Origin: Sthenelais limicola | Taxonomy: Eukaryota > Annelida > Polychaeta > Phyllodocida > Sigalionidae | Direction of reading: 5' to 3' | Assembly (NCBI GenBank): GCA_942159475.1 | Contig: OW804094.1 | Location: 133,410,755-133,474,754 of the forward strand | Length of the DNA: 64,000 nucleotides | Part shown: positions 23,861-35,848 of the stretch, one piece after another | How positions within the stretch are numbered: the first letter of the stretch is position 1 | Layout of the letters: each line of letters opens with the position of its first letter | The notes under the pieces: model-generated | The model's database searches: none | Seen by the model: the letters and a program-made list of their open reading frames with translations, nothing else | What the model was told of the DNA's origin: nothing | Made by a program: the position numbers and the translations under genes

Positions 23861-25065
23861 TGTACATATGTACATATATAGTTATATACATAACTTTTTA
23901 TGCATGGCTAAAATCGAAAACATGCAAAATTGATTAACGGATTATATTTTTTGCATCGAGCAACTTCCCCTTTAATAAAGAACCAATGGAATCGACAAAA
24001 AAGAGACAATTCCTCTCTAATATTAAGGAATGTATTGTTATCTCGTGCCTAGTTGATATGACCGCAAAATTATCACGAATTGGGTGGCATATGTACATGT
24101 ACTAACCAATAACCTGCAATGAGATAGCCTTATGTTGTCTGTCTTCTATCTGTGAGAGGAGATAATATTATCTCAACAGCGAGATATGGACCACAGACCC
24201 ATTATTCACATTAATGATCGACCACTTATCAAACATGAGGGGAAATCTTTTATTTACGGTAGTGGGATGTGGGGGTCAGTTTATGATCGGAGGTAATAGA
24301 TTTTATTTTGGAATTTCTGAACAAACGATCGTTCTTAAGTTATTAAATTGATTAATTAGTTGTAATGCATTGTGTATAGTCCGTTAGACAGGGTTATGTA
24401 TTTAATAAGAATAAAGCACAAAGACAGGTGAAATAATTATAACAATCTCACTATCCTCTGTCTATTATGAGGAATATCCATTAGAGATCTGGCAAGAGAC
24501 CTCGGGAATGGATCGCGAACAGGTAGTATCGTTGCCCAGAATAATTGCTTTTTGCCCTAATGACTCGGATACTCAAATGCCTTTTCTCCCTAAATGACCC
24601 ATTGCAGGCAATTAGGCTTTTAAACATATAAATTATCATTTGGAAAGTATGTCGAGAATCACGTGGATGGTGAATGTGCACATTTATATCCTCACCTTGG
24701 CATGTCATTGTTCAACCGGTATCGATAAAACGATAACCTTAAATTCGGTGACAGTCAGAGAAATAAAATATAGTGATACGAATGTGTCTTGGTTTACATG
24801 CTTTCTCGTTTACATGCTTTCTCGTTTTTATAAAACATGTTTTATTTCGAAAAACGATTCTCCACAAAATGGTACGTTTCATGCTCCCGAAATTTAATCC
24901 TCTTATATACATTTTATTGAACACACTTTCATGTATAACATGACATTTTCAGACATTCAAATACAAGTTAATGGAAGGTATAATGGACTCAACAATTGAA
25001 GGTCTAGTTATTGACCTTTAGTATTCTAAGATTAAAAAGTGTCAAACTAATTAGTTTCACAACTC
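23861..25065. other. Non-coding stretch, nothing recognised
   Basis: The 16-base word ACATGCTTTCTCGTTT is directly duplicated at 24799-24830. No gene signal is visible. Confidence 0.4.
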
Positions 25066-25108
25066 TTGCCTCCCTCCACCCACAACCCACTACTCAGACG
25101 CAGACACA

Positions 25109-25132
25109 CTCTCTCTCGCTCTCTCTTGTATA

Positions 25133-25186
<54 letters not shown>
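25109..25186. repeat. (CT)n/(AG)n palindromic microsatellite
   Basis: A CT run (25109-25127) is followed by TGTATA and a 50-base AG run, so the tract is self-complementary and could fold into a long hairpin. Confidence 0.9.
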
Positions 25187-25998
25187 AGATAGCAGAATGG
25201 GTGCATACACTAGAATCTCAATTGATAGTTCCGCATGGTATCATCTGTATGCTAAATAATAGGATGAAGCATGGGATGAAGATAGACAATGTTTATCAAC
25301 AAATCTGCCAGGTCAATGCTATTTGATCAGTGATACTATGGCCAATTCACCTTATTAATCAGTGAATTAGATTACATAACATGAAGGTGAGTCAGGTGCT
25401 TCTAGTTGCATCAAGACAAGCTATTAGTCAAAATATTAGTCGATAGCGGACCCCAATATTTTGGTGACCTGTGAACTTTACTTGAGGTGTGAAAGTAACG
25501 AAGTACAATAACAATATTACGCGGTAGTATGCATGCGTGGCAACACAGAAATCTTGTACTCACGCCCGATTACTACTCTCTATGATAACCTTTCTGGACC
25601 AGGCCTTTGGACTTTGCTTTATTACCCATTTTTGTGTGTAATCCTTGAAAATTAATATGTTTTCTTTGTTCATAAGACTAAAGACATGTACCAGAAGCCA
25701 GAATTTTGCTCAAAATTATGATGTTTTTATCATTAAATTCGAATTTAGAACCTCAAAATTGAATATTTTCCTCCCTATGGTCATCTTTCAATAATGCCTG
25801 CATATGTATCAACATTTGAGCAAACGGAGATAATTAATTAAAGTATTTAAATAGATTGACTCCACACATTGCATGTCTAAGTAAAGAATCACCGAAAATA
25901 AAATTTATTTCCACAACTAGATAGAATTTACACTTCTTGTCATTCATAGCTTTTGACCGTATAATATGGAAATCAGTTAAGAGTTGTATCGCACATAT
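25187..25998. other. Non-coding stretch, nothing recognised
   Basis: AT-rich sequence without exon or repeat signals. Confidence 0.4.
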
Positions 25999-26233
25999 GG
26001 GTCAGATCTTCAGAAAATGTACAATTCGCCTTCACCAATCCTCTCAAATAATCCATATTTAAGACCAAAATGAGCTTCAAAATGCAGTTTAACATAACAG
26101 AACTGATACTTTAAATCAATGCGATACCAAATATACTCAGATATACCTGGTATTCATCATTTTCCAGCCTAATTTAGCAGAATTTCCTAAATGTATAGAG
26201 CTGCCAATTGTACATTTTCTGAAAATTTGACCC
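25999..26233 (-). mobile_element. 235-bp MITE family A, copy 2
   Basis: Exactly 235 bases between GGGTCAGATCTTCAGAAAAT and its complementary end, with ATAT on both sides. It lies in the opposite orientation to copy 1 and carries the interior word CACCAATCCTCTCAAATAA. Confidence 0.9.
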
Positions 26234-26589
26234 ATATATAAATTGGGTCTACTTTAACCTGGAATATGTACTCCAGTTTACAGAAATTATAAATATTTTG
26301 TGACTCAGAAAATATAGTTTGTGCCCTCAAGTGAGCCATTGAAAAATATTGTTCGAGTGAAAAACATGGGCCTCTATGTGATTCTAAAAAGTGTCATGTT
26401 AATCGCTGCAATCCCAGCCTTTCACTTAAATGGCCATTTGTCAGTGAAAAATGGACATTTCGGCTTTTAATTCTTTACGAAGCCATTACCACCGTTATCA
26501 GGGTACAAAGTAGTAGTGAAACATGTGCTAGAAATTGGCAAATTTAACTTTGTATGTTCAACATGAGTAGACTAACATGGCCCCCAATG

Positions 26590-26965
26590 CAGTCCTGGGT
26601 TCAGCGCCACAGCAGTGATACCAATCTCCATTCTCCTTGCCGCTCTGACCGACCCAATACATGTATATGAATTAGTTATCCCTTCACCACAAAGCCCTCA
26701 TACACACATCAAAATAAAAAAAAACCCATGTACAGTTTAGCTTCTAGAGCCCTGTTCTCTGAAACCTTAGCAATTTGTGGTGAAGGGATAAAATCCTGAC
26801 TTGCAACTGTTTCCATGACAATTTCTCTGAGTGAAATAGCTTTGCAGCATTCAGTCCTGGGTCTAAAGTCGATTCACGGCCGATTTCGGACGATTTCAGT
26901 AGCACATGACCGACTGGACCGACAGGCCTAACCATAACTATATGTGGCATCAATAAGCGTGGGAC
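26590..26965. mobile_element. Rearranged copy of the nested element of 22492-22822
   Basis: Contains TGTACAGTTTAGCTTCTAGA ... CAATTTGTGGTGAAG in the same orientation, but the CGCTCTGACCGACCCAATAC arm is inverted relative to 22756-22800. The GGCCTAACCATAACTATATG block now lies on the other side. It is a composite or internally inverted copy. Confidence 0.6.
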
Positions 26966-27055
26966 CCTATCCAGGTGCTGATGTCACCCTATCCAGGTGC
27001 TGATGTCATCCTATCCAGGTGCAGATGTCACCCTATTCAGGTGCTGATGTCACCC
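26964..27055 (+). repeat. 22-bp tandem array, about 4 copies
   Basis: The unit ACCCTATCCAGGTGCTGATG+TC repeats at 26964, 26986, 27008 and 27030 with one or two substitutions per copy. Confidence 0.92.
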
Positions 27056-27104
27056 AGTGTACGTGCATGAATGTTTATGTATTAGCGCTGACTGACTGAA
27101 TGTT

Positions 27105-27313
27105 TAACAGAAATCAATACTAAAACTAACCCTAAACCTAACCTTAAATTGGTGGTCCTAAGTCAGTAAAGAGGTAGTGGACTGTCCTGAGGGAGAGAGG
27201 GAGAGAGTGAATGAATGTTTATATGTGTAACAGAAATAAATACTAAAACTAACCCTAAACCTAACCTTAAATTGGTTGTCCTAAGTCCGTAAATTGGTTG
27301 TCCTAAGTCCGTA
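27105..27313 (+). repeat. Duplicated block with telomere-like core
   Basis: TAACAGAAAT(A/C)AATACTAAAA then CTAACCCTAAACCTAACCTT occurs at 27105 and again at 27228 (period 123). The core (27125-27146 and 27247-27268) resembles degenerate CCCTAA units. The word AATTGGTTGTCCTAAGTCCG is additionally tandemly repeated at 27270 and 27292. Confidence 0.85.
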
Positions 27314-27920
27314 AAGGGAATCTTGTTGGTTTAAAAGAAAGCACCGCCTTCAGTATAATGATAGCCCTATCCCTACTTCTTGAGGTAAAATCAATGTCAG
27401 CTAGGTTCGAACATAAATATGGTGAATAATAAGAGTCCTGGAGGGATTTCAATCTTGGATTATGATGTTTAATGTTGGCAGACATCTTCGGAGGACTCAT
27501 GACGTCACTCATGATGGAATCCTGCCTCTATGCTAGCATAGCGAGTGCAACGTGGTCATGCTTTTCCTCCTACTGGCATTTTGGCAATGATATAAAGCAG
27601 AAATAGGCATGTCCTCATTAGATCTGAATCTCTACATGCTATTCCTGGCCAGATCTGACTTTTTAAAGTGTGATGTTATGAAAGAAAAGATGTTCTGTAA
27701 GTGGTAAACAAAGTCTTGCTAACACCGGAACTGACAACACTCCAATCGCCCCCTCTTATCGCTCACAGTTACACCAACATTTTCGGGACTCTACAGGCTT
27801 CATTTCAAACCATCTAAGTTCAAACAACCCCATAACACTCTAGTTATAGCCTATGTCACTCAATATTAGCAAGAAAAATTGCTTTTTAGGGGTTTGAAGG
27901 GAGGAAAACATGATTCAAAC
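27314..27920. other. Non-coding stretch upstream of a putative promoter
   Basis: No exon is recognised. A second CRE-like word (ATGACGTCACTCATGA) lies near 27500. Confidence 0.35.
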
Positions 27921-27929
27921 TGCTACCCA

Positions 27930-28141
27930 ACCACGCCCACACTGCCTTTGGTCGATGCCGGCAGATGCTTAGAATCCAGCCTTGATGACGTCAAACTCAA
28001 GGAGGATTCTGGGTAATATTCCCCCAAATGGCGGCAGTCATGAATCTTTAGCATTAAGCCTTAAGTATTAAGCCTATTTCGGACATTTCAAATGCTTCCA
28101 TCAAGGTTGTAATAGATACTAGGGATATTTCTGAACTACAG
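27930..28141 (+). promoter_or_regulatory. Putative CRE/YY1 promoter and non-coding first exon
   Basis: A full CRE (TGACGTCA, 27986-27993) is followed 32 bases later by a near-perfect YY1 element (CAAATGGCGGC, 28025-28035), the arrangement seen at TATA-less housekeeping promoters. About 105 bases further is a strong splice donor, CTACAG|GTATGT (exon end 28141). ATGs in this interval close after a few codons, so the first exon would be 5' UTR. No downstream plus-strand coding exon could be recognised, so the gene's identity is unknown. Confidence 0.4.
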
Positions 28142-29697
28142 GTATGTTTTTATTTAATAAAAGAACCTATTGAGGTACCATTGTACTGAGTGCGGTATGT
28201 TCTTTTAAGGAAGGGAGAAGTGGATGAATCGAGTGCTGAAAGGGCGGGTGCAATCTGGCAACTTGCAACACCGTCTGTAACAGCGTACCTACGACGGGTA
28301 ACACCGGAGAAGTATGCTCTATACTGGCAAAAGATGTCTATACCATAGCTATATCCTCCCACAGCAGAGCTTTATTCCTTGCGTTTTCTCACTCAGTCAT
28401 ACATAATCTAGATTAGTAGAATCTGCCCTGCTTTGGGAGGCTGCATAGCATGTGACAATCCCAATATGACAATGTTTTATATTTGACTCTTTGTATCATG
28501 AGTGTTGATGACACGCTGTATGAATAAAAATAATAAATAAATAATAATTAAAAAACCGTTGAAAACCTGAATAAGTTATTTTCAACCAATCATGCAGACT
28601 GGTGATTCAAACATCAAATGTCATCGTGAACGCATTTTTTCGAACATACCCCACACGACATGACAACTTCATATATGATCAACGATATATTGATCACATC
28701 GTTTATGGAGTGAACTAAATCATGCAACACTTTTATTCACCTGGTAGGGGGGCGTGGAGGGCGGGGGACGAACACAGTATATTACGATATATTTTTTCCA
28801 TTAAACATTTTACTGACTAGGGTTAGACCCTGTTTTCCGCCAGGTCCTGAATGTGCTGATGTTCAACTACAGATTAACAAGAACTGAATGTCTATTGGGG
28901 TATCTTAATCAAACAGTACAATAAATTGATGAAGTAATGAGATGAAATGGGGCGATATTTAAAGTAGATAGGAAAAATGGTAACGTAATAAACACACATG
29001 GAGTATAGTGATAAATAGTTATCAAATACATTTATATCTACTGTTCCGTTTGTAGGGTCATGGATATTGGCTAACCTCAGTAATAATTGAGCAAGGCGAA
29101 TGATCCACCGAAGGACCTTTAAGCATTTTAGCATAAGCCGTTTTTATCATTTAAAGTTAGCCTTAGAAATTTACACACCATAGTTATAGCTCGCACCTCA
29201 GCAGCAAGTCGAAAACCTTGTTTTCATGTATAAGAAACTTGTTCTCATGTTAACTCATTGGAGAAGCTGTCGAAACAAAGTCTTTAAAAAACATAGAGTT
29301 CCATATTACTCTAGGTGGACTTACGCTCTCAAATTACCTAATTTTTTCCCCAGCAAAATCTATCGAAAATACAAAGTTTGGAATTTGAAGAAAGGCATAT
29401 AAATCACTGAGGAAGCTATTATCGTATATGATTATTCCCAACAGTAAGATTATTACAAAGGGTTGGGATTCCGCATTGGGTTCATATCAGTTCGTTCGGT
29501 TTATCTTAAATTATGGTCGTACCAGCCAGTCCCAGTCCCCGCAAGTGCATTGGAACAGTTCTTGACCACTCTACTATGTAACAGGTCATTCAATGGACAC
29601 TTCACTCGATAAACCCCATGTGTAGCCTGTATTTGAAACCGAAAGTAATACCAAAGGGATTTTCGTTACATAAAAGGTGATCTGTAGCAAAAGGTTA
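28142..29697. other. Non-coding; possible first intron of the CRE/YY1 gene
   Basis: No recognisable exon. A short AT-rich AATAAATAA run lies near 28525-28545. Confidence 0.35.
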
Positions 29698-29713
29698 CCC
29701 CCCCCCCCCCCCC
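29698..29713 (+). repeat. Poly-C run (16)
   Basis: A homopolymeric C tract, one of at least nine C or G runs of 12-18 bases in the window. Confidence 0.9.
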
Positions 29714-30126
29714 AGACCACCAACACCTCCACCCCCACTGATGCGGAACTTCTTGCGGCTTGTGGTTGGTCGCATTCCTGATTACGGAAAACCCGAGGGC
29801 AATTAGGTAAATTACCCCGCCGCTATGATTGCGTTACCGATGACGGAAGCAGGTCTACAATATTTCCTCCCACTTTGTCACAGTCCATCCTGTTTCGCAA
29901 TCAGAAAGGCACACATGATGACCTTTGACCGCGGAGGTCCCAATGTGTATTTAATGACCTCAGCGCGGGCCATATAGCCCTTTCACCTTACATTCCAAGA
30001 AAGTGATTTTTCCAAGGACCGGGGCAAAGGAAATGGGCATCTGATGGCTGCCTAGATTGACTGTCGTTTACTCTTGGTTGACAAGACATTAGTTTTCTTG
30101 AATGAAATAGGTAAAACAAAATACCA

Positions 30127-30216
30127 CCTGGTACACTTGGCCGATTCTCACGCGCCGCAGAGGACTCTTTTTCCACTACATTCTGTGAAAATCGCGTGGG
30201 GATAGGTGGGCAAGGG
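30127..30216. mobile_element. Small inverted-repeat element, copy 2
   Basis: The left arm CACTTGGCCGATTCTCACGC and right arm AAAATCGCGTGGGGATAGGT match the arms of the element at 7028-7140, with a diverged centre. Confidence 0.5.
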
Positions 30217-30296
30217 CTGAACGTATAGTGAACGTATCATAGTGTATGATCCAAATGGAAGCTACGGGGCGAAGTGGCGATAGAAATTGTAGCATT

Positions 30297-30376
30297 GCCC
30301 CCGTTGCATAACAATCTGCGAGAGTAGGTTTTTTCAGTGTTAATATTGAGCTCGCAGATTGTTATGCAACGGGGGC
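30297..30376. mobile_element. Palindromic hairpin element, copy 2
   Basis: The same GCCCCCGTTGCATAACAATC arms as at 5399-5475, again exactly complementary and flanked by ATT. The spacer differs by a few bases, including three extra. Confidence 0.88.
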
Positions 30377-31131
30377 ATTTGTCTGCGCTTAAAATAGTTA
30401 CAACAACAGCCAGCGTCCAGGCAAAGAATTGTTTTAAAAATAAATCCAAGGGGTTAAAAGTTGAAACGTTATAGAGAATCCGTTCAAATGTGTATAGTCA
30501 AGGCAGATCTCAATCTTGACCTCTTCGAGCACAACACAATACTAAGTTTTGCTGACGCGCAAACTATACATGTATACACAAGTCATAATTAATGGATTTT
30601 TACATTAAGTGCCTGTTATACGTCAAGCAAGACCTATCAATATTGTTTATAAATAATTATTCATCTAAATTATCTTCTTTAATGTTTCTTTGTTCATACA
30701 ATTCGTAGTTTTATTACAGTAAAATCAAGCACCCTGCTTTTCATCGATGCCAGCGACATGACAGTCAAATTGTACGTATAAATTTATTTAACGCTATATA
30801 CTATAATTTCTTTTAGCTCCTTTACATGAAATGATTGAGATTGTAAACCTAAGAGATTGATAGACCTTATAGCGAAATTTTGTCCATTTCCTCGAAGGTG
30901 GTTTCTTAATAAAAGAAAACAAACCTTATAATAAAGTTGCTAAAAGTTAAAATTCGTAGTAATACTGGTGTAATCAGATTGTATGATGTATCATAGTTCG
31001 ACAATCTATTAACTTAAAACAACTTCATATTCTACTATAGAAATAATACCCGAGGTTTTGGCTACACACATGTTACATGCAGGGTATTCGGTCGCCATTC
31101 TCCCACTTTTCTATTCAGCAGAATGTCCGCA
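30377..31131. other. Non-coding stretch, nothing recognised
   Basis: AT-rich sequence without a supported feature. Confidence 0.4.
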
Positions 31132-31520
31132 AACCAGTCCTGAGCATAGAAGGCGGAGTCAACGAAGGTATGTATATTAGGCCCCGCCTCCACACCCTCA
31201 TTCTCCATTCTTGGGCATTTTACAAGTGACCTGAAATTTGGTGCGTAGTATCCAGGGGTGCTTTCGTTTATTTCACCAGGTGCACTTGCCTGGTGACAGG
31301 AAGTAAAATATACCCTATTCATTCTATATTCTAAGTAGACTTCCGGTTCAACGGGTCAGTGCACCTGGTGAAATACACAAAAGCACCCCGAGTCACATAG
31401 AGGTCAAGTCCGAGGTTGCTTCTATAATTATAAAATACCCTGAATGGGTTCGATGTCTGGAGGCGGGTTATTTGCTCGGGTAGGATTATAGGGTGAAGAG
31501 CAGGGGTCAGTGGACTGGTC
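31132..31520. mobile_element. 389-bp long imperfect palindrome
   Basis: Nested matching arms are symmetric about 31325: ACCAGTCC/GGACTGGT (31133/31512), CCCGCCTCCA/TGGAGGCGGG (31182/31458), and GGGGTGCTTTCGTTTATTTC with TCACCAGGTGCACT against its complement near 31353-31386. The whole element folds on itself. There is no coding content. It is a foldback-type MITE. Confidence 0.78.
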
Positions 31521-32793
31521 ACTCAGAGGTCACATGTGACGCGCGAAGAACCTCGTGAGGGCATCGTCCTACATACGATTAGGAAACCCACGATTCTGCT
31601 AGGTGAATAGCTTGAATGGGTTCCGGATTATTTTCATGCCTCTCCGGGATCTTTCACACATATTTCCTATATATGTGTCCCACAATAAATCTGTGTAGGA
31701 AAGTGTTGGGGTGTTTAGCGCTGTTAGTTGTATAAAAATGTATAAATGCATATTTAATAATATTTATGCCTTTCTAAGATCATCCGAAGGAAATAAATTT
31801 AACTACGCAACTTCTAAGTCATGGGGTTTCCTCAAACTTGAGTGGCAGCCTCTAAGATAGATCTAAATGGGGCAGAATGTATTTCATTAGTTCTTTTCTC
31901 CTGTTATACCTAAATGAATTCAAACATTTCTTTATATAAAAATAATAGAGTTCAAAGTTGTTTAAATGTTAATTCAACTATTATTTTAAGGGTGGGGGGA
32001 TCGACTATTGTTGACGGAGAAGAGAGTTTAATAACGATAGTTCGATGGAGCCCCACTGAAACTGAATAAATATAAATTTATGTACATTTATACATATAAA
32101 TAATAAACATATATTATATTTGTATGTATTTATGAATATGAATAATGAACATGTATTTCCTTTCCACTTGAGAATAAATTTGTTGTTTGATTAAAGATAT
32201 AGTTATAGGCAGTGACACTTTGGGTGAATATTATGAATTCTCATTCTTGTTGTGCATATGCAAGAAAGCACTTTTGTATAGGAATGCACATATATTATAT
32301 CATATGGTTGTAAAGTCGGTTTAGGTGTGTTTTCTCATTGATTTAAAAAATACTGATACGATTATTCCCTACAGCGAATGTAGGCAATGAATTCAAACAA
32401 CGTTTTCTAACATGACTTTGAACATGAAACGCACGGCACAGGATCTGGGTTAAGGAATGGGAATGCACTTAAATGCATAGAAAATGCATGGCGACCGGTA
32501 CCGAAACTAACATAGTGGCCGTCCTGAGAATTGTCCTTGCAAATTTGACTGCCCTTTGCGCGCCATTCGCCATCAGTCGTAGGGGTTAAAGTTTGAAGGG
32601 AACTCTTGAGACAGGGTCGAACCAACGTTCACCTGCTGGATAGATGAAAGAATGGATTAAGCAACCAAATATTGACTTGTGCTAAGTTCAAACATTTAGT
32701 GAATAAACACATCTCTCACGTTTCTAAATCACTGTCTGTGACCGAGACTTACACACACTAAAGAAGATATGTACCATCCATGCAGAGGCTATT
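31521..32793. other. Non-coding; AT-rich patch
   Basis: The interval 32070-32160 is built of ATTTATACATATAAATAA-like repeats. No exon was identified. Confidence 0.4.
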
Positions 32794-32981
32794 CAGTCAA
32801 GGCTCACAACCTCTCAGATCAGATAAGAATAGTATGTCAATGATTGGAGGCCTACTGCACTCATGGCTTCCCTGGCGCTGGAGTATAGGCGTCCCAGTGG
32901 GATTATAATGGCATTTTGTTGTTAGAAACGAGAGGCCTTCCCTCAATTTGGAGGGACTCTCTCAAATCAGAGCCTAGACTG
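32794..32981 (+). mobile_element. MITE family B, most complete copy
   Basis: About 188 bases from CAGTCAAGGCTCACAACCTC to CAGAGCCTAGACTG. The ends are inverse complements (CAGTCTAGGCTCTGA-like) and the next-inner arms CTCAGATCAGATAAGAATAG and GGAGGGACTCTCTCAAAT mark the family. This copy defines the consensus for the copies at 10018, 11875, 22422 and 54592. Confidence 0.82.
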
Positions 32982-34137
32982 TATCGGACTTGCTGCTAGA
33001 AATTGAAATTAGGCCAAAAAGCGATTCAAATCAGCAGAACCTAGGTTCTATCGTCAATAACTCATACATCTGCAACAATACATAGATCTGCGAGGTTCCA
33101 TTGAAATTGAATAACAATTATATTGTTAATGGTTTTTAGAGTTGTTTTAAAAAGCTATTACTTTGATAAGCCTTTTATAAAGTAGTTAACCAAGATGAGA
33201 ACACACCTTCTATCACTGGCCTATTTTAGAGCAGGACAGTATGACTATACTGAAATAACAGTTAGCACGACTTCATGATGCTAAACCTAAAGATGTATAA
33301 AAGCAGTGTCATATCATGTCAGACTGCCTCTTATTAAAACTCTATAGTCCAAATGATAGTGATATCCGTAGCTACTTTAGAAAGCTTCAAATATCGACAG
33401 AAACTGTTTACATCCTGTGCGAAATCATGAAGCCTATATGAAGCTTGCCAAGCTATGAAACACTTAAATGTGTTACTTGTTTCATTCTGCCCTAGATACT
33501 ATCCATATTTCAAAAAAGACTAATGCTAATAGTCATCCAATTATTATGAGACTATAGAGGTTTTGTTGAACTCCGTATGAGTTGAAAAGAGGAAATCACT
33601 TGCTAGAAACACCAGAAAATCTTAATGAAACACGAAGGATTGAGAGGGCTACAATAGTGGTATGTATCTATTTTTGTCCAGATCTTTATTCAGGACCGTA
33701 GGATTACATATATTATACCATTACTACATCTGGTTTGAGTTTTCTACGCCCAATCGAAGGCGGCCTTCCCCTGCTTCCTGATGTCTGCATTGAACAACAT
33801 ATCTATATGATATAGGTAGGTTTATCTGGGGATTATACATGTAATAGTAATATACTCCAACCAGAATAATTGACTTCGGCCAAATATGCGTCCCTAGATA
33901 AATGTTAAGGAGTAAACGTGTGGTTTAGCATGGCATCCACCACACCTTGCACTGCTTTATGTCAGGCGGCATGCAGTCATATCCCAAACAAGTATCATGA
34001 CCATTAGCGCCCCTAAACGGTTAATGACCTGACCAAGTGCGACCTTCTGGTTTTGCATAGCCTGCTTTGCTGTCCTCGTCCCATACACGCCTGCAGCCAG
34101 CGGACAAATAATTTGTCTAGTCTTGCATGTACCTAAT
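32982..34137. other. Non-coding stretch, nothing recognised
   Basis: No exon or repeat was recognised. Confidence 0.4.
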
Positions 34138-34370
34138 GGGTGAAGTCGTCAGAAAATGTACAATTCGTCTTCACCAATCTTTTCAAATAACCCAAATTTA
34201 ATATTAAAATGATCAAGGATCAAAATCTTAAACGAGTTGCTTCTTTGAAATAATATATTCATATATATTATAATCACATATCATTTGTCATTTTCAGCCT
34301 GATTTAGCAAAGGTTTTACTACATGTAGGCCTATAGAGTTGCCGATTTTAAATTTCTGAGGACCTAACCC
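34138..34370 (-). mobile_element. MITE family A, copy 3 (diverged)
   Basis: A 233-base element with a decayed left end (GGGTGAAGTCGTCAGAAAAT), the interior TCTTCACCAATCTTTTCAAA and a decayed right end. This is the oldest-looking of the near-complete copies. Confidence 0.75.
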
Positions 34371-34983
34371 ATATATTACATAGGTTTTTATTTCCGAAAA
34401 TGTACATCTTCAATAATATAACAGATTTTGACACCGAAAAAGGGCGTGGGTCTCCTCTATGAAACCATAGATCTTCCTGAAAGATCTATATATGATGTAA
34501 AGTGCTCATGTACCGCGGGGAATTCTCACCAATGTGTTGAGAAGAAGACTGGAATATATATGAATGGAACATGTACTATTTCTAACCCCCTTTCATTCCT
34601 ATTTGCGATCGCACAGAGGGTTTTGTTTCATTGCAGACAAGTACCGAAGGAGGAATAAAGAACATGGGTGGATAACAACGGTACTCGGATCCAGTCTTAT
34701 AGGGCCACAGACCAAATATTACGTTTAGAACATCCAAAGAGATCCGTTTATAAAAAGAGTAAAAAAATATAGGCCTACAAAGCTGCACATTTTCCGAGGA
34801 TAATAGCCTAAAATATATACCTTCATAAATTTATTGTTATCAGAAATAAAGCTAAAATTGATAACCAATTAAGCACATATTTTCGATTCATAAATTTTGT
34901 GTTCAATGCTAAAATGTAAAAGCATCGCTCTTTCTGAAAGGATTTTGATAGCAATGGGTTAAAAGCCTGAATACTGGGGCACA

Positions 34984-35050
34984 GGGTGGCCAAGCGGTCG
35001 TTGTGTGTTATGAGAAAGTTGTGTGTTCGAAGCCTGCATGCATACTTGGT
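34984..35050 (+). pseudogene. tRNA-like (class II) remnant or SINE head
   Basis: GGGTGGCCAAGCGGTCGTTG resembles the D-arm/A-box of Ser/Leu tRNAs, and TGTGTTCGAAGCCTG resembles a T-arm/B-box. They are spaced 30-35 bases apart, and the acceptor and anticodon stems do not form. A decayed tRNA or tRNA-derived SINE head is most likely. Confidence 0.35.
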
Positions 35051-35067
35051 TGTAAATTCGTCTCACT

Positions 35068-35082
35068 CCCCCCCCCCCCCCC
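35068..35082 (+). repeat. Poly-C run (15)
   Basis: A homopolymer directly downstream of the tRNA-like remnant. Confidence 0.9.
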
Positions 35083-35645
35083 GCCGCCCCAGGCGCTATA
35101 GTGGAAGAAGAGCTATAAGAACATTGGAATGTGTCTTTATCGATTTGGAAACAGCTAGAATAAAAGTGAATAATAGAATATTTGACAGATAAAAACGAGA
35201 ATTATATCCACTAAATGGGTAATAGGAAAAACAGTATTTGTTTGCCTAAAATATAATAATTAAGAGCTTATTTGTGTAATATGAGACTTAATAATGTGGG
35301 TCCATAAGTAAACATGCAAAATTTTCTAAACGTGGCGTTTAGAAACTAATTTACAATCCTAGCTAGGTAAACTATAACAATTAACTCACTCACTTGTAGC
35401 TAGCCTTCATTAACTTTATTCATCACCGTCACCCAGGCACGACAAAAACCGTTATTGAAACCGAGAGTGCTATACGATGTAAACATGTCTAAAAAATATT
35501 CTTGGTTAAAGATAGTTTGATTGCATTGCATAACGATTTATTTCAAGGTAAGTTCAAGGTTATTTTTACCGATTGTCGAGTGAGCATAGCATCTGAAATG
35601 ATGCATGGGAGAACATCGTCTATAATTGTAATTTACTATAATCTA
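35083..35645. other. Non-coding stretch, nothing recognised
   Basis: No exon signal or repeat was recognised. Confidence 0.4.
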
Positions 35646-35848
35646 CTTTCATCTTTTTCAACAAATGCTAGAAAATTACGAAACCTATTTTGAAGCGCAA
35701 AAATAAATAAGTGTGGAATGTATCAAACTCACGAAATATTATCTACCATTGAATACCGGTACATTTGGATACATGAATTTGAATTCTTTTATTTTTAAGA
35801 TAGTTTAAGATGGGTAAATGTGATGTCAGTGCATCACAAAGCATGTTC
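35646..35848 (+). repeat. Dispersed repeat E, copy 1
   Basis: About 200 bases align with 50680-50873, sharing ACGAAACCTATTTTGAAG and AAGATGGGTAAATGTG and GTCAGTGCATC at the same relative positions. No terminal repeats are seen, so the class is unknown. Confidence 0.75.

Noticed and set aside
26955..27060. CRISPR-like spacing of the 22-bp repeats
   Set aside because: Units are directly adjacent without unique spacers; this is a simple tandem array in a eukaryotic genome.
34428..34658. Short frame with KCSCTAGNSHQC, reminiscent of a SWIM zinc finger
   Set aside because: The motif lacks the closing histidine, the flanks are not domain-like and no splice sites frame it.
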